From Aspidapion aeneum (Eukaryota > Arthropoda > Insecta > Coleoptera > Brentidae), in assembly GCA_963576565.1 (NCBI GenBank), contig OY755046.1:73277719-73341718 (forward strand): a DNA stretch of 64,000 nucleotides, written 5' to 3'. This document shows, in pieces, positions 30,575 through 41,938 of the stretch. The first letter of the stretch is position 1, and each line of letters begins with the position of its first letter. The notes under the pieces were generated by a model, which was not told the DNA's origin, searched no databases, and worked only from the letters and a program-made list of their open reading frames with translations. The translations under genes were made by a program, and so were the position numbers.

Positions 30575-32350
30575 AAAAGTAAGAAAACCCATAAGGCCAA
30601 AATGACCAAACTTTGAAAATTCATATTTCAAAAACTATACAGTTTATCAACAAAAGCACCGAGTTGCAGTATGGTGGGGACATAGAGATGCGAAAAAACC
30701 ACACCCCAAGTTAGGATTGTAAAAAACGTCATTTAGCGAATTTTAGGGTAGGGAAACCCATAAGGCCAAAATGACTAAACTTTGAAAATTCATATTTCAA
30801 AAACTATATAGTTTATCAACAAAAGCACCGAGTTGCAGTATGGTGGGGCCATAGAGATCCGAAAAAACCAGACCCCAAGTTAGGATTGTAAAAAACGTCA
30901 TTTAGCGAATTTTAGGGTAGGGAAACCCATAAGGCCAAAATGACCAAACTTTGAAAATTCATATTTCAAAAACTATACAGTTTATCAACAAAAGCACCGA
31001 GTTGCACTATGGTGGGGACATAGAGATGCGAAAAAACTACACCTCAAGTTAGGATTGTAAAAAACGTCATTTAGCGAATTTTAGGGTAGGAAAACCCATA
31101 AGGCCAAAATGACCAAACTTTGAAAATTCATATTTCAAAAACTATACAGTTTATCAACAAAAGCACCGAGTTGCACTATGGTGGGGACATAGAGATGCGA
31201 AAAAACCACAGCCCAAGTTAGGATTGCAAAAAACGTCAATTAGCGAATTTTAGGGTAGGGAAACCCATAAGGCTAAAATGACCAAACTTTGAAAATTCAT
31301 ATTTCAAAAACTATACAGTTTATCAACAAAAGCACCGAGTTGCAGTATGGTGGGGACATAGAGATGCGAAAAATCCACACTCCCAAGTAAGGATTGTAAA
31401 AAACGTCATTTAGCGAATTTTAGGGTAGGGAAACCCATAAGGCCAAAATGACCAAACTTTGAAAATTCATATTTCAAAAACTATACAGTTTATCAACAAA
31501 AGCACCGAGTTGCAGTATGGTGGGGCCATAGAGATGCGAAAAAAGCACACCCCAAGTTAGGATTGTAAAAAGCGTAATTTAGCAAATTTTAGGGTAGGGA
31601 AACCCATAAGGCCGAAATGACCAAACTTTGAAAATTCATATTTCAAAAACTATACAGTTTATGAACAAAAGCACCGAGTTGCACCATGGTGGGGACATAG
31701 AGATGCGAAAAAACCACAGCCCAAGTTAGGATTGCAAAAAACGTCATTTAGCGAATTTTAGGGTAGGGAAACCCATAAGGCCGAAATGATCAAACTTTGA
31801 AAATTCATATTTTAAAAACTATACAGTTTATCAACAGAAGCACCGAGTTGCAGTATGGTGGGGCCATATAGATGCGAAAAAACCAGACCCCAAGTTAGGA
31901 TTGTAAAAAACGTCATTTAGCGAATTTTAGGGTAGGAAAACCCATAAGGCCAAAATAACCAAACTTTGAAAATTCATATTTCAAAAACTATACAGTTTAT
32001 CAACAAAAGCACCGAGTTGCAGTATGGTGGGGCCATAGAGATTCGAAAAATCCACACCCCAAGTTAGGATTGTAAAAAACGTCATTTAGCGAATTTTAGG
32101 GTAAGAAAACCCATAAGGCCAGAATGACCAAACTTTGAAAATTCATATTTCAAAAATTATACAGTTTATCAACAAAAGCACCGAGTTGCAGTTTGGTGGG
32201 GCCATAGAGATGCGAAAAAACCACACCCTGAGCTAGGATTGGAAAAAACGTCATTTAGCGAATTTTAGGGTAGGGAAACCCAAAGGCCAAAATGACCAAA
32301 CTTTGAAAATTCATATTTCAAAAACTATACAGTTTATCAACAAAAGCAGG
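30575..32350 (+). repeat. ~168-bp satellite, about 11 units
   Basis: AAACCCATAAGGCC(A/G)AAATGA starts each unit at about 30584, 30752, 30922, 31091, 31260, 31429, 31600, 31768, 31938, 32108 and 32277. Each unit contains AAAATTCATATTTCAAAAAC, CACCGAGTTGCA, GATGCGAAAAAACCACACCC and GTCATTTAGCGAATTTTAGG. Units differ by a few bases. An inverted block of 4-5 more diverged units is at 41710-42530. Confidence 0.95.
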
Positions 32351-32463
32351 GGGGGGTAATTCGCCTATTTGCCCTTTAATCAATAACAAAAAGTGCATAG
32401 TTTTGGTTCTAGGGGGGGGTAATTACCACGTTACCCCCCCTCCCCCTCAAATCCGCGCTTGTT
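32350..32463. mobile_element. Inverted partial copy of the 29790 MITE
   Basis: Reads GGGGGGTAATTCGCCTATTT ... TAATTACCACGTTACCCCCC ... CAAATCCGCGCTTG, the inverse of the MITE at 29790. Satellite sequence is joined directly to its broken end. Confidence 0.5.
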
Positions 32464-32817
32464 GTGACAGCTCTGGTCTAAGACAAATTTTGTTACCGTG
32501 TATAAGTTATTGGCTAAAGCTTTCTAGTTATTTAGTAGGTGCTGCTAACCTTGCAAAAATATTTATTTTGTGCAAACTTTTTCTATACCGGTACATTTTT
32601 TTTTGATAATACTAATAAGTACTTACACTCGAAGCATTATTATCGTATCAATATGTCGCAAGGCCGTATCCGGGGGGGGGGGGGGGGGGAAGAAGGATTA
32701 AAAAAAAAATAATTAAAATCGATTTCTTTCAGCCCTTTCACTGCGACCACAAGTGGGTCTATTGTGGCTCACTTCTGAGTGGTTTCTCACCACTGTATGC
32801 CTAATCCTCAAAAAAAG

Positions 32818-33440
32818 TTAGCTATCAACACGGATCAGTGCTATCAGTTTGGGTGAGACAGTGTTCAGCTCTTCTGAATCAATCTGAGGTTTACCGAAAG
32901 TGTTTTGACGTAAACGTGCAATAGCCGGACATTCGCACAGTACATGTCTAACTGTTTCGTCATCCTCCATACAGAGTCTACATTCGGTCTCTTCTGTTAG
33001 TCCCATTCTGTGCATGGGTACTCTTAGTCGACAGTGACCCGTAAAAAGTCCAGTTACTATACGGATCTCCTGTCTGGTAAGTCCAATGATATTCCTGGCT
33101 CTCTTTTGACAAGGTCCTTTAATGAACTCTTTAGAGTGAGCCAGTTCTGGTATATTCATCCAGTATTGTTGGAAGCTGTTTAATATGGTTAATTTAGCAG
33201 CATTTTATGATGTCCCAAGGGCTGGTGCGGGGTCGAAAAATTCGGCAGATGTCGCTTTCCTCGCTGCTTGGTCTGCGGCGTCCTTTCCCTCGTGTCCAGA
33301 ATACCCTGGTGTCCATTCTAATGACACATTGTTAGCGCTACCAAGCGCATTCAGCGAATCTTTACAGCTCCTCACGGTTCTCGATGAGACCGTATAGGAA
33401 TCAAGCGCTCTTAAGGCTGCTTAATTGTCGGAGAAGACGT
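32818..33440 (-). pseudogene. LINE (I/R1-like) RNase H and zinc-knuckle C-terminus, unit 1
   Basis: Minus-strand reading gives an RNase H end (FSDN.AALRAL, then VSLEWTPGYSGHEGKDAADQ), a stop (TCA TAA), then MNIPELAHSKEFIKG, LFTGHCRLRVPMHRMGL and a Cys/His motif ECRLCMEDDETVRHVLCECP. RNase H plus a terminal HVL.CP segment is typical of I- or R1-type LINEs. One stop (N-TAA-A) is private to this unit and one is shared with unit 2, so it was dead before duplication. Confidence 0.65.
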
Positions 33441-33812
33441 TTTATTGTCCTGTTGGTCTATTTCGTAGTCAGCAATTTTTTAGCAATACAATAGTGCAGT
33501 CATTATAGAATTTTAGCGTGCAAAAGGTGGTGTAGTCGCAATTTTGACATATGTTGTTGACATTGGAGTCCTAAAAACAAATTTGAGTTTTCAACCTTGG
33601 GGGGCGGGTCGACTCCCCATCCATCTTGAATTTAGTGTGCACAAAAAGGTTTTTTTTTAAATTACTTGGTCCCTGTACAATTTAGAAAAAAGGCCGTACC
33701 CAGGGGGGGGGGAATAAGAAGGATTTTAAAAAAATTAATTAAAAGCGATTTCTTTCAGTCCTTTCACTGCGACCACAAGTAGGTCTATTGTGGCTCACTT
33801 TTGAGTGGTTTC

Positions 33813-34447
33813 TCACCACTGTATGTCTAATCCTCCAAAAAAGTTAGCTATCAGTTTGGGTGAGACAGTGTTCAGCTCTTCTGAATCAATCTGAGGTTTA
33901 CCGAAAGTGTTTTGACGTAAACGTGCAATAGCCGGACATTCGCACAGTACATGTCTAACTGTTTCGTCATCCTCCATACAGAGTCTACATTCGGTCTCTT
34001 CTGTTAGTCCCATTCTGTGCATGGGTACTCTTAGTCGACAGTGACCCGTAAAAAGTCCAGTTACTATACGGATCTCCTGTCTGGTAAGTCCAATGATATT
34101 CCTGGCTCTCTTTTGACAAGGTCCTTTAATGAACTCTTTAGAGTGAGCCAGTTCTGGTATATTCATCCAGTATTGTTGGAAGCTGTTTAATATGGTTAAT
34201 TTAGCAGCATTTTATGATGTCCCAAGGGCTGGTGCGGGGTCGAAAAATTCGGCAGATGTCGCTTTCCTTGCTGCTTGGTCTGCGGCGTCCTTTCCCTCGT
34301 GTCCAGAATGCCCTGGTATCCATTCTAATGACACATTGTTAGCGCTACCAAGCGCATTCAGCGAATCTTTACAGCTCCTCACGGTTCTCGATGAGACCGT
34401 ATAGGAATCAAGCGCTCTTAAGGCTGCTTGATTGTCGGAGAAGACTT
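33813..34447 (-). pseudogene. LINE RNase H and zinc-knuckle C-terminus, unit 2
   Basis: Near-identical to unit 1, offset about 1007 bp. Here SDNQAALRALDSYTVSS is open where unit 1 has a stop, and the shared TAA before the MNIPEL segment is retained. The tail differs because the end of the unit is rearranged. Confidence 0.65.
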
Positions 34448-34822
34448 TTTATTGTCCTATTGGTCCATTTCGTAGTCAGTAATTTTTTAGCAATACAATT
34501 GTGCAGTCATTATAGAATTTTAGCTTGCAAAAGGTGGTGTAGTCGCAATTTTGACATATGTTGTTGATATTGGGGTCCTAAAAACAAATTTGAGTTTTCA
34601 ACCTTGGGGGGCGGGTCGACTCCCCGTCCATCTTGAATTTAGTGTGCACAAAAAGGTTTTTTTTTTAATTACTTGGTACAATTTATAAAAAAAAGTTTTA
34701 GACAAAAGTTGAAGACAATCAAATTGCCTACAAAAAAGCTGTTGCACATTTTTTTGTCAGACGAATGGTTTTTGAGTTATGACGCAAAACATTTCGCCGC
34801 CATTTTAGATTTTGACCAATTT

Positions 34823-34956
34823 TTAGCTCACACTACTACTATAAGTAGTGTGAGCTATGGTGATCCTAATTTTTTCGAAAAAAAAAAGTTGCTCCGATTT
34901 CAAAAATTTTTATATATCTTTGCGTTTCAGATGATTTTGAAACTTTTTTGTTTTGC

Positions 34957-34995
<39 letters not shown>

Positions 34996-35546
34996 GTCTG
35001 TCTGTAACGACCAACCCGCATAACTCAAAAACCGCTTGTCCGATTTTAATGAAATTTGGTACCTAAGTTGGGTCTTGGGCCGTGATGGTCCCATTTAAAA
35101 ATGAACAAAATCCACCGAACGCAAGCCAAATAAAAGGGTGGGGGTAGATTCCAAAAATTAGAGTTTATGTGAAAATATGGCGTGTGTGATATCAAACGAA
35201 AGGTAATTAAGTCTGGAGTTAAAAAAAATGAATTTTAGTTTATTTTTAAAAAAAAGGGGGGGGTAGATGTCAAAAATTAGAGTTTAAGTGAAAATATGGC
35301 GTGTGTGATATCAAACGAAAGGTAATTGAGTCTGGAGTTAAACAAAATACATTTTAGTTTTTTTTTAAAGGGTGGGGGGTAGATTAAAAAAATTTGAATT
35401 TAAGTCAAAACATGGCTTGTATGGTATCAAACGAAAGGTAATTGAGTCTGGAGTTGAATAAAATATATTTCAGTTTTTGATTATATTAGCTCACAATATA
35501 ACTATAGTACCTAGTGTGAGCTTAGGTGCCCATAGATTGGCAGAGT
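34823..35546 (-). mobile_element. Helentron/HINE-like element, copy 3
   Basis: Inverted copy: 3' stem-loop AGCTCACACTACTACTATAA/GTAGTGTGAGCT at 34826, short (GTCT)n tract near 34965, ACCCAACTTAGGTACCAAAT block, tandem CTCCAGACTTAATTACC units, and the other palindrome AGCTCACAATATAACTATAG near 35491, ending ATTGGCAGAGTATTTT. It is nearly the same as copy 4. Confidence 0.5.
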
Positions 35547-35725
35547 ATTTTATTTAGTGGCGTTTAACTTCAAAATTGCTTATTTTTGACTTCACCACCT
35601 TTGCAAGCTGGGGTTTTTTTTCCGCCTACAAATTAGATAAAAAATCGCACAATACACATATTTTTATTAAAATTTCTTATTTCCCCCCCTTGAAATTTTT
35701 TTCTGGGTACGACACTGATATGTCG

Positions 35726-36777
35726 TGCATATGTATAAACATATAATCGATGTGTAGGAAAACGCCAATATTATTTAATATAATTTAGTATTTGTTAGGC
35801 GTTTGTAAAATTTAAATAAGTGATTTTTTTCAAAAGTTTGGTGAAAATTTAAATATTTGAAAATCACCGTGACACCGTGATTCGAATACTTATCAGTACG
35901 AAAAAACGGATTTTGACCTTCAATTCATAAAAATATATTTGTATTTGAATTTATTTAATTATTGTGTTTGGTATATAGTTCCTCTAAAAAAATATTTCTT
36001 TAGCATATCAAAAAATAATTGTGCAGTTTAATATTTTACTTCTTTTTTTTCAGGATTTAGATATCAAAAAATAAGAAAAAAACTGTTAAAAAACCTTCAC
36101 TTAGACACTAAAAGAAAATCGATGAAAAAAATCACAGAAAAATGGATATATAAAAACTATAAATAAATATTTTAAACCATATATAGTGAGTCAGGTTCCT
36201 GCAATTTAAAAGGTCAGAATTTCACTCTCTACAGCTTATCAGTCGCCAGATACAGTCAGTCTACTTATTTATAGTTAGTTTTGGTATTTAAATAAGATTT
36301 AAAAAAAATATGAACTTAATAACAAATTATAACTTAAGTGAACAGATAAAAAACTTAAAAATTAATTTAAAAAATAATTTTTAAACTCCTAGTAATTGTT
36401 AAACCAAAAGATAGTTCCTTAAAATAAATAAAAAACAGAAATTTAAAGTGGTCACTAAAATTTAGAAGTTTTTTCTTAGATATAATTAAAAAATAAATAA
36501 AGTTTCTTAAGAGGAATGACATTTTAAAATGAATAAATTAAATTTCAGACTCTTTAGTGCCAAAAAACGTATTAAACCAGTAATAAAAACTAAATTCATT
36601 AATTTTAAAAAGTGACTAGACTGTTTAGAAAATGCCTAGAGCATTTAATGCCTAAAAAACATTTAAAATACGAATTTAGTTAAAAGATGCGTGGTTTTAT
36701 CTTGCCTAGACATTGCAAACTAATGTTTTTTAAAAAAATGACTAAATTTTGAAAAGTGAATATAGACATTTTCGACA
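35726..36777. other. Region upstream of the DAGL start codon; no repeat recognised
   Basis: Very AT-rich. It may contain the 5' UTR or promoter of the lipase gene, but no TATA/initiator pair stands out. A tiny upstream ATG frame (ATGACTAAATTTTGA at 36738) precedes the start codon if this stretch is transcribed. Confidence 0.4.
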
Positions 36778-36872
36778 ATGCCTGGTTTGATAGTCTTCCG
36801 ACGAAGATGGTCCGTGGGATCGGATGACCTGGTGGTTCCTGGCATGTTCTTGTTCACCACGCACCTGATTTG
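36778..36872 (+). CDS. inaE: Diacylglycerol lipase alpha (DAGL/inaE), coding exon 1
   Basis: ATG at 36778 opens MPGLIVFRRRWSVGSDDLVV followed by PGMFLFTTHLI, then TG|GTAAGT, a consensus donor in phase 2. MPG(I/L)(V/I)VFRRRWSVGSDDLV is the nearly invariant N-terminus of animal sn-1 diacylglycerol lipase alpha, which cleaves diacylglycerol to 2-monoacylglycerol. In Drosophila, inaE supports phototransduction. The hydrophobic stretch from residue 18 is the first half of transmembrane helix 1 and continues in exon 2. A Helentron-like element starts one base after the GTAAGT. The catalytic Ser-containing alpha/beta hydrolase domain lies beyond the window. Confidence 0.88.
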
Positions 36873-36879
36873 GTAAGTA

Positions 36880-37585
36880 TTAGCTCACACTACTACTATA
36901 AGTAGTGTGAGCTATGGTGATCCTAATTTTTTCGAGAAAAAAAAAGTTGCTCCGATTTCAAAAATTTTTATATATCTTTGCGTTTCAGATGATTTTGAAA
37001 CTTTTTTGTTTTGCTGTCTGTCTGTCTGTATGTCTGTCTGTAACGACCAACCCGCATAACTCAAAAACCGCTTGTCTGATTTTAATGAAATTTGGTACCT
37101 AAGTTGGGTCTTGGGCCGTGATGGTCCCATTTAAAAATGAACAAAATCCACCGAACGCAAGCCAAATAAAAGGGTGGGGGTAGATTCCAAAAATTAGAGT
37201 TTATGTGAAAATATGGCGTGTGTGATATCAAACGAAAGGTAATTAAGTCTGGAGTTAAAAAAAATGAATTTTAGTTTATTTGTAAAAAAAGGGTGGGGGT
37301 AGATGTCAAAAATTAGAGTTTAAGTGAAAATAGGGCGTGTGTGATATCAAACGAAAGGTAATTGAGTCTGGAATTAAACAAAATACATTTTAGTTTTTTT
37401 TAAAGGGTGGGGGGTAGATTAAAAAAATTTGAGTTTAAGTCAAAACATGGCTTGTGTGGTATCAAACGAATGGTAATTGAGTCTGGAGTTGAATAAAATA
37501 TATTTCAGTTTTTGATTATATTAGCTCACACTATAACTATAGTACCTAGTGTGAGCTTAGGTGCCCATAGATTGGCAGAGTATTT
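36880..37585 (-). mobile_element. Helentron/HINE-like element, copy 4, at the DAGL splice donor
   Basis: Starts TTAGCTCACACTACTACTAT (inverse of the CTAA end) immediately after GTAAGTA. It then has a short (GTCT)n tract, tandem GTAATT(A/G)AGTCTGGA units, the second palindrome AGCTCACACTATAACTATAG, and ends ATTGGCAGAGTATT. It is almost identical to copy 3, so both are recent. Confidence 0.55.
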
Positions 37586-37599
37586 TTTTTATACATTTG

Positions 37600-39150
37600 T
37601 CAAAAATGGTACTTTTTAATACTTCAGCAAACACTATCTTGTGGGGTATCAGACCAATTGTAATTTTGTTTTTGTAAATTACAGTCTTTTAAGAAGTTGA
37701 GAAGATGATTGGTGGTTTGTTCACTATTGTTTAGTTGTTCCATTAAATTGTTTTTCAATTTGTGTTTGTTTGAAGTAGTAAAATATGCGGAATATTGTGC
37801 AAAACTTTTGCAATGCCTCACATAGTTCCTATCAGCCTTCCAAAGCTCAGTTCTCTAGCGTTTCTGGAAGTGGGCAATTTTAATTTTACATAACTTTACA
37901 TTTATAGGGTAGGGAAGTCTTTTTATTGTTTTATTTATCAAACACACTGTGTTTATTGTATTACAATCTAGTCAGTAAGACTAATTAGCAATTTTGTTTA
38001 CTAGAAAAGTCAGATTTAAACTTAGGGTTCACTCAACAGTTCTCCCCGGTTTGTTTGGTCTGTAACTCACAATTGGGTTATGTTTATAGCATTATTTTGT
38101 TTTATGTAATTCACTTAGTTTACTAGCTCAAACGGCTTCACTCTTTTTAGTCTTCGAACTAGCATAGTATTGTCTAGAAGCTGAATTGCTTCCACATTCA
38201 CATGCTGATGGAGTCTATCTTCATGGCTTTTTGCGTACTTTTTTATAGTCTCTGCTACAGTTTCGATTTTTAGAACTCGATGAAGGTCACTATTTCAAAC
38301 GTACCAAGGTGCATTTACAATGTTTCTTAATACTTTATTTTGAAATCTCTGTTTTAAAATTTTTTTCAATAGTTTTATCATAGTTCCTATCGGCCTTCCA
38401 AAGCTCAACTCTCTAGCGTTTCTGGAAGTGGGCAATGTTACTTGTACACAACTTTACATTTATAGGGGAGCGAAGTAAATTAAAACTTTGGGGTTTTTAA
38501 ATTTAGAATTATGAGGTTTTTTTTTCAAGGGTGGTCATAATTTCTATCAGTCTGCCAAATTTCAGCTTTGTAGCATGTCTGGAAGTACAGTAGAATTTTG
38601 ATGATCTATACATGAGTGAGTGGCAATTTAAGATAAAGAATAGCAATAAGTATTAATTTAATTTACGCAAGACCTTTACAAGCCAGAGAGAGAGAGAGAG
38701 AGAGAGACATTATCATTGATTTGTTTTTAAATCCTAGCCAGTGAACGGGCTCCTAACAAAAGCAAATAATAATAGTCGCCTTCATAACATAAACCTAAGT
38801 ACGGACCTGTGTCCAGTTTTGCCATTCGATTATCGGATAAAAACAAAATTACCAAACCGTCACAAAGCTAATTTCAGTTGACAGCTATAGTCCAACTTAT
38901 ACCCATTTGTAATGACGTCATTTTTGTTTATCTTTGTTTAGTATATTATAAACTACGGCAATACTTTACTACTTTATGAAAATCTATAAAACTTGGAGGG
39001 GTTGTTAATTCTATGAAGATCTACGACTGTGCAAAATTTAAGTTTCGTACCTCATTCCGAAGTAGAGTTTTAGATAGGTCAAATATGGGCTGAAATATTT
39101 CAAGAAAAGATAGTACGGCAGTTTACGCGAACGTGGCGGGGCACTACCGT
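37600..39150. repeat. Dispersed repeat, related to 49430-49935
   Basis: CATAGTTCCTATC(A/G)GCCTTCCAAAGCTCA...TTTCTGGAAGTGGGCAAT occurs at about 37825 and 38382. ACTTTACTACTTTATGAAAATCT...GCGGGGCACTACCGTGCCCT occurs at 38960-39150. All have counterparts at 49430-49935. An (AG)n tract is at about 38685. No coding sequence supported. Confidence 0.5.
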
Positions 39151-39577
39151 GCCCTAGATTCAACTTAAATTTTAATATAAGGGTAGAAATTTTCAAGTAA
39201 GAAATACGTAGTTTTATTTTCTTTTAAATTGGTTAAAAAAACAGTTATAAAATGGAAAATAGCTTCCCCTGCAGCAATGATCCAGTTGCACTAAAATATA
39301 AACTGCAGGAGAACGACAGTATATTATTAAGCTGAGCAAGACTACCGAACTACATACTACATTAAAATATTTTGCGCCCTTATATAAAGCAAAAATTTTC
39401 GTCGAAAATAATACCTTTTCGAGCCATTCTTGCACGATCTGATACCTTCCCTCAGAGTAATATTACTCTAAGTACCTTCCTAACCCATTAGCACACTCCA
39501 AGTAAACGCCATGCTATATTAACCTTAAAAACAGTTTTTTTGTAAATAGCTCCTACCAAGTATTTGGTTATAACATA
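39151..39577. other. No gene seen
   Basis: AT-rich intronic DNA between two repeats. Short frames here lack any recognisable motif. Confidence 0.4.
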
Positions 39578-39579
39578 TA

Positions 39580-40499
39580 TGGATGATTCTACCAAAAGTG
39601 GGCTATATGGATATCATTTTTGGTCATTGCCTTTAAATGACAGTACAGCACAGTAAATAATTTTGTTTTTTTTAATTTATGTAACTAATTAGGTGTAAGC
39701 TAAAAAACATTTATTTTCCCGAATTTGAGGAATTATTGCATAAAAATTCCAGAGGGATGAGTACCAGAGGAATGAGTTTTTTAATGGTTTTCCAATTTAA
39801 ATCAAAATCTATTTAGACTACTTAACTTAAGTTTTATATAAATAAAGTTCCTATACTTATAATTTTAAAACAATCAACAAAAAAATTATATTATTGATAT
39901 CAGTCGAATATTTATTTACCAGAGGGATGATAATTGAAGCGTTCCTTTTTGATTTCTCCAAAAATAACTAATTTTCTGCCGAAAATAAAAAGATCTATAA
40001 CTTAAACCAAACTAAAGTTGACATTATTTGTCACAACTTGTCATCCTCACAAGTAAATTAGATATCCAGGGCCGTCTCTTTCTCTAGAAATTAACCGGTG
40101 GTCTTCACAAATATTGTGTTATTAAAAATGGAGCACGTTTAAAATTGTAAAATTTTCCGGAGAAGATATAAATTCGGATTTTCAAAAATATGACTGCAAA
40201 CTTAAGTTTTACCAATTTTTTTATAAATAGTTAAGACTTGGTTAAATATTATTTAGTAGGATCTTTATTCAAATTTGAGTTTTTAATATTTGGCTTGGGA
40301 CTACACCAGAGGAATGAGGTATTTGCTTTGTAATAAAAAAAATTATAAACTTGCAATTTTTTTTATACATTAAACTCAAATGCTTCATAAAGAACACATT
40401 TCGTTTTAAATCTTATAACTAAAACTATGCTTCATTTGCAGTCTGTGTTTAAAAAATATGCATTCCCACTCCACAGCACCATTTTTGTAGAATCATCCA
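39580..40499. mobile_element. TIR element TGGATGATTCTAC with TA duplication
   Basis: TGGATGATTCTACCAAAA at 39580 and TTTTTGTAGAATCATCCA ending 40499 are inverted, flanked by TA (39578-39579, 40500-40501). An ACCAGAGG(G/A)ATGAG phrase recurs four times inside. Non-coding. TA duplication suggests a Tc1/mariner-type MITE. Confidence 0.65.
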
Positions 40500-40529
40500 T
40501 ATTCTTGACAAAAATGTGCGCTACTATAT

Positions 40530-40850
40530 TCCGGAAACCTAATATTGATGCGACGCTTCGTTAAAAAGTTAGCATTTTTTAGACTTTTTAACTGTCAAAA
40601 AACTGTCATTAGCATTGATGAATTTCGACCAAAATCCAATCAGCTCGTTACAGTATCGAATACTATTTTACCTAAAAATTGCACGAAAATCGGTTGCACG
40701 GTTTAGGAGCTATCGGGTTACGGACAGAGTTACACACACACACACACACAGACAGACATCACGACGATACGAAATACACCAAAATAACACATTTCCGGCG
40801 GTATCTCAAAAAAACATGTTTTCGTCGGGCTAGGAAGGTAAAAATCCGTC
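40530..40850. repeat. Dispersed repeat tail with (CA)n
   Basis: AAAATTGCACGAAAATCGGTTGCACGG...GGACAGAGTTACACACACACAC, followed by CAGACAGACATCACGACG. It resembles the AAATCGG...(GACA)n blocks of the Helentron-like elements but lacks their ends. Confidence 0.4.
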
Positions 40851-41109
40851 AAAAATAATGCCGTTAAAAATGTTATTTGACGTATTTTTAAATTTAACCC
40901 AATAGCGAATTTATTCCAACCTGCTCGTTTTTACAGTATACTGTGGATATCTCGCTAAAGTCTGGAAAAGGTCAAAGGTCAATTGGGAGCCGCCGAAACT
41001 GTGTCAAAACTGGAAACGGTCTGCGAAATTTTACGGTTTTTCATCAGTTTTAAATGAATCGTCTTTTTCGTTGAAATAAACGTTTTTTTATAAGGCAGAT
41101 TCTAAAAAA

Positions 41110-41235
41110 TGCCTATGAACGCAACTTATAAAGTATTTATTTAGATTTAAAACAGGCTTTAGACAGCGTAAATCGAGAGGAATTGATGCAGAATTTAGCT
41201 AGTTTGAGAATCCCTTCAAAATATACTAGGCTTAT
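41110..41235 (+). pseudogene. LINE reverse transcriptase fragment (DLKQALDSVNRE motif)
   Basis: The plus frame encodes LDLKQALDSVNREELMQNLA and IPSKYTRLI, matching the A..DS(V/I).R..L motif of non-LTR reverse transcriptases that contains a catalytic Asp. It is cut at 41235 by a MITE. A later ETSEVRQGDT piece at about 41670-41695 may be the continuation. Confidence 0.5.
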
Positions 41236-41938
41236 TCAGTGACGCACCCAGGAATATGTCTTGGGGGGGAGCGAAGCCTCTGGGAGGGGCCGGAGGCCTT
41301 TATCTTTTTATTCATGAAATTGTATGTGGAAAATATCTTTAAAAAATCTTAGGCCTGGGTGCGCCCAAGATTATTAACTCTTCTATTTAGGGTTCCAAAG
41401 CTGCAATCAGATTTCGTCGCCCTTGATGTAAATGGTTCTAACCCACAAAATATTCGTTTTTTTGGTTGCTACTGTAGATTTATTTAAAAATGTTCAAATT
41501 TTATGGAACTAAATGAATCTAATCCCAGAAAATTTATTTTAAATGATTCCTCAAATTTCAAAAAAAGTTAAAAACTGGATTCTTACACTACACAAAATGT
41601 TTATATCCATATTACTCAAGTGTAACGTTTTGTGGGTTAGAACCTTTCACATCTAGTAGGACGATTTGTGAAACTTCGGAAGTAAGGCAAGGTGATACTC
41701 ATCTTCATAATTCGCAAAATGATGTTTTTCCGAATCTTAACTCAGGGTGTGGCTTTTTTCGCATCTCTATGGCAGTAACGCACCCAGGAATATGTCTTGG
41801 GGGGGGCCCGAGGCCTCATAATGTCCGTATTTCATGCTAGTTTTTGTATTTATTCATGAAATATGTGGAAAATATATACAAAAATCCCAGGCTTGGGGGG
41901 GGGGGCCTGGGCCCCGGGGCCCCCCCTGGGTACGCCCA
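41236..41938. mobile_element. Cluster of nested MITEs
   Basis: 41236-41375 is a GACGCACCCAGGAATATGTC...CTGGGTGCGCCCAAG MITE. 41424-41660 has inverted ends GTAAATGGTTCTAACCCACA / TGTGGGTTAGAACCTTTCAC. 41769-41938 is another GC-rich MITE (CAGTAACGCACCCAGG ... CCTGGGTACGCCCATG) inserted into a satellite unit, with TCTATGG repeated on both sides. Boundaries are approximate. Confidence 0.5.

Larger units (their letters stand above)
32659..35717. mobile_element. Composite hAT-type element with duplicated LINE cargo
   Basis: The 8-bp duplication ATATGTCG flanks it (32651-32658 and 35718-35725). The ends CAAGGCCGTATCCGG and CTGGGTACGACACTG (inverse CAGTGTCGTACCCAG) fit the hAT YARNG rule. Inside are two tandem units of about 1.0 kb (from 32661 and from 33691), each starting with the terminal sequence AGGCCGTA(T/C)CC and each carrying a minus-strand LINE RNase H fragment. 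A Helentron-like copy (34823-35546) follows. No hAT transposase is visible. Confidence 0.65.

Noticed and set aside
30575..32350. CRISPR or coding repeat protein in the 168-bp array
   Set aside because: Units have no unique spacers and are not open in a consistent frame; it is satellite DNA.
29790..32463. One large TIR element spanning the satellite
   Set aside because: The left piece is a complete small MITE with its own 8-bp duplication; the right piece is a separate inverted fragment without a matching duplication.
33185..34404. Two plus-strand 70-residue frames (MVNLAAFYD...)
   Set aside because: Antisense shadows of the LINE RNase H coding strand.
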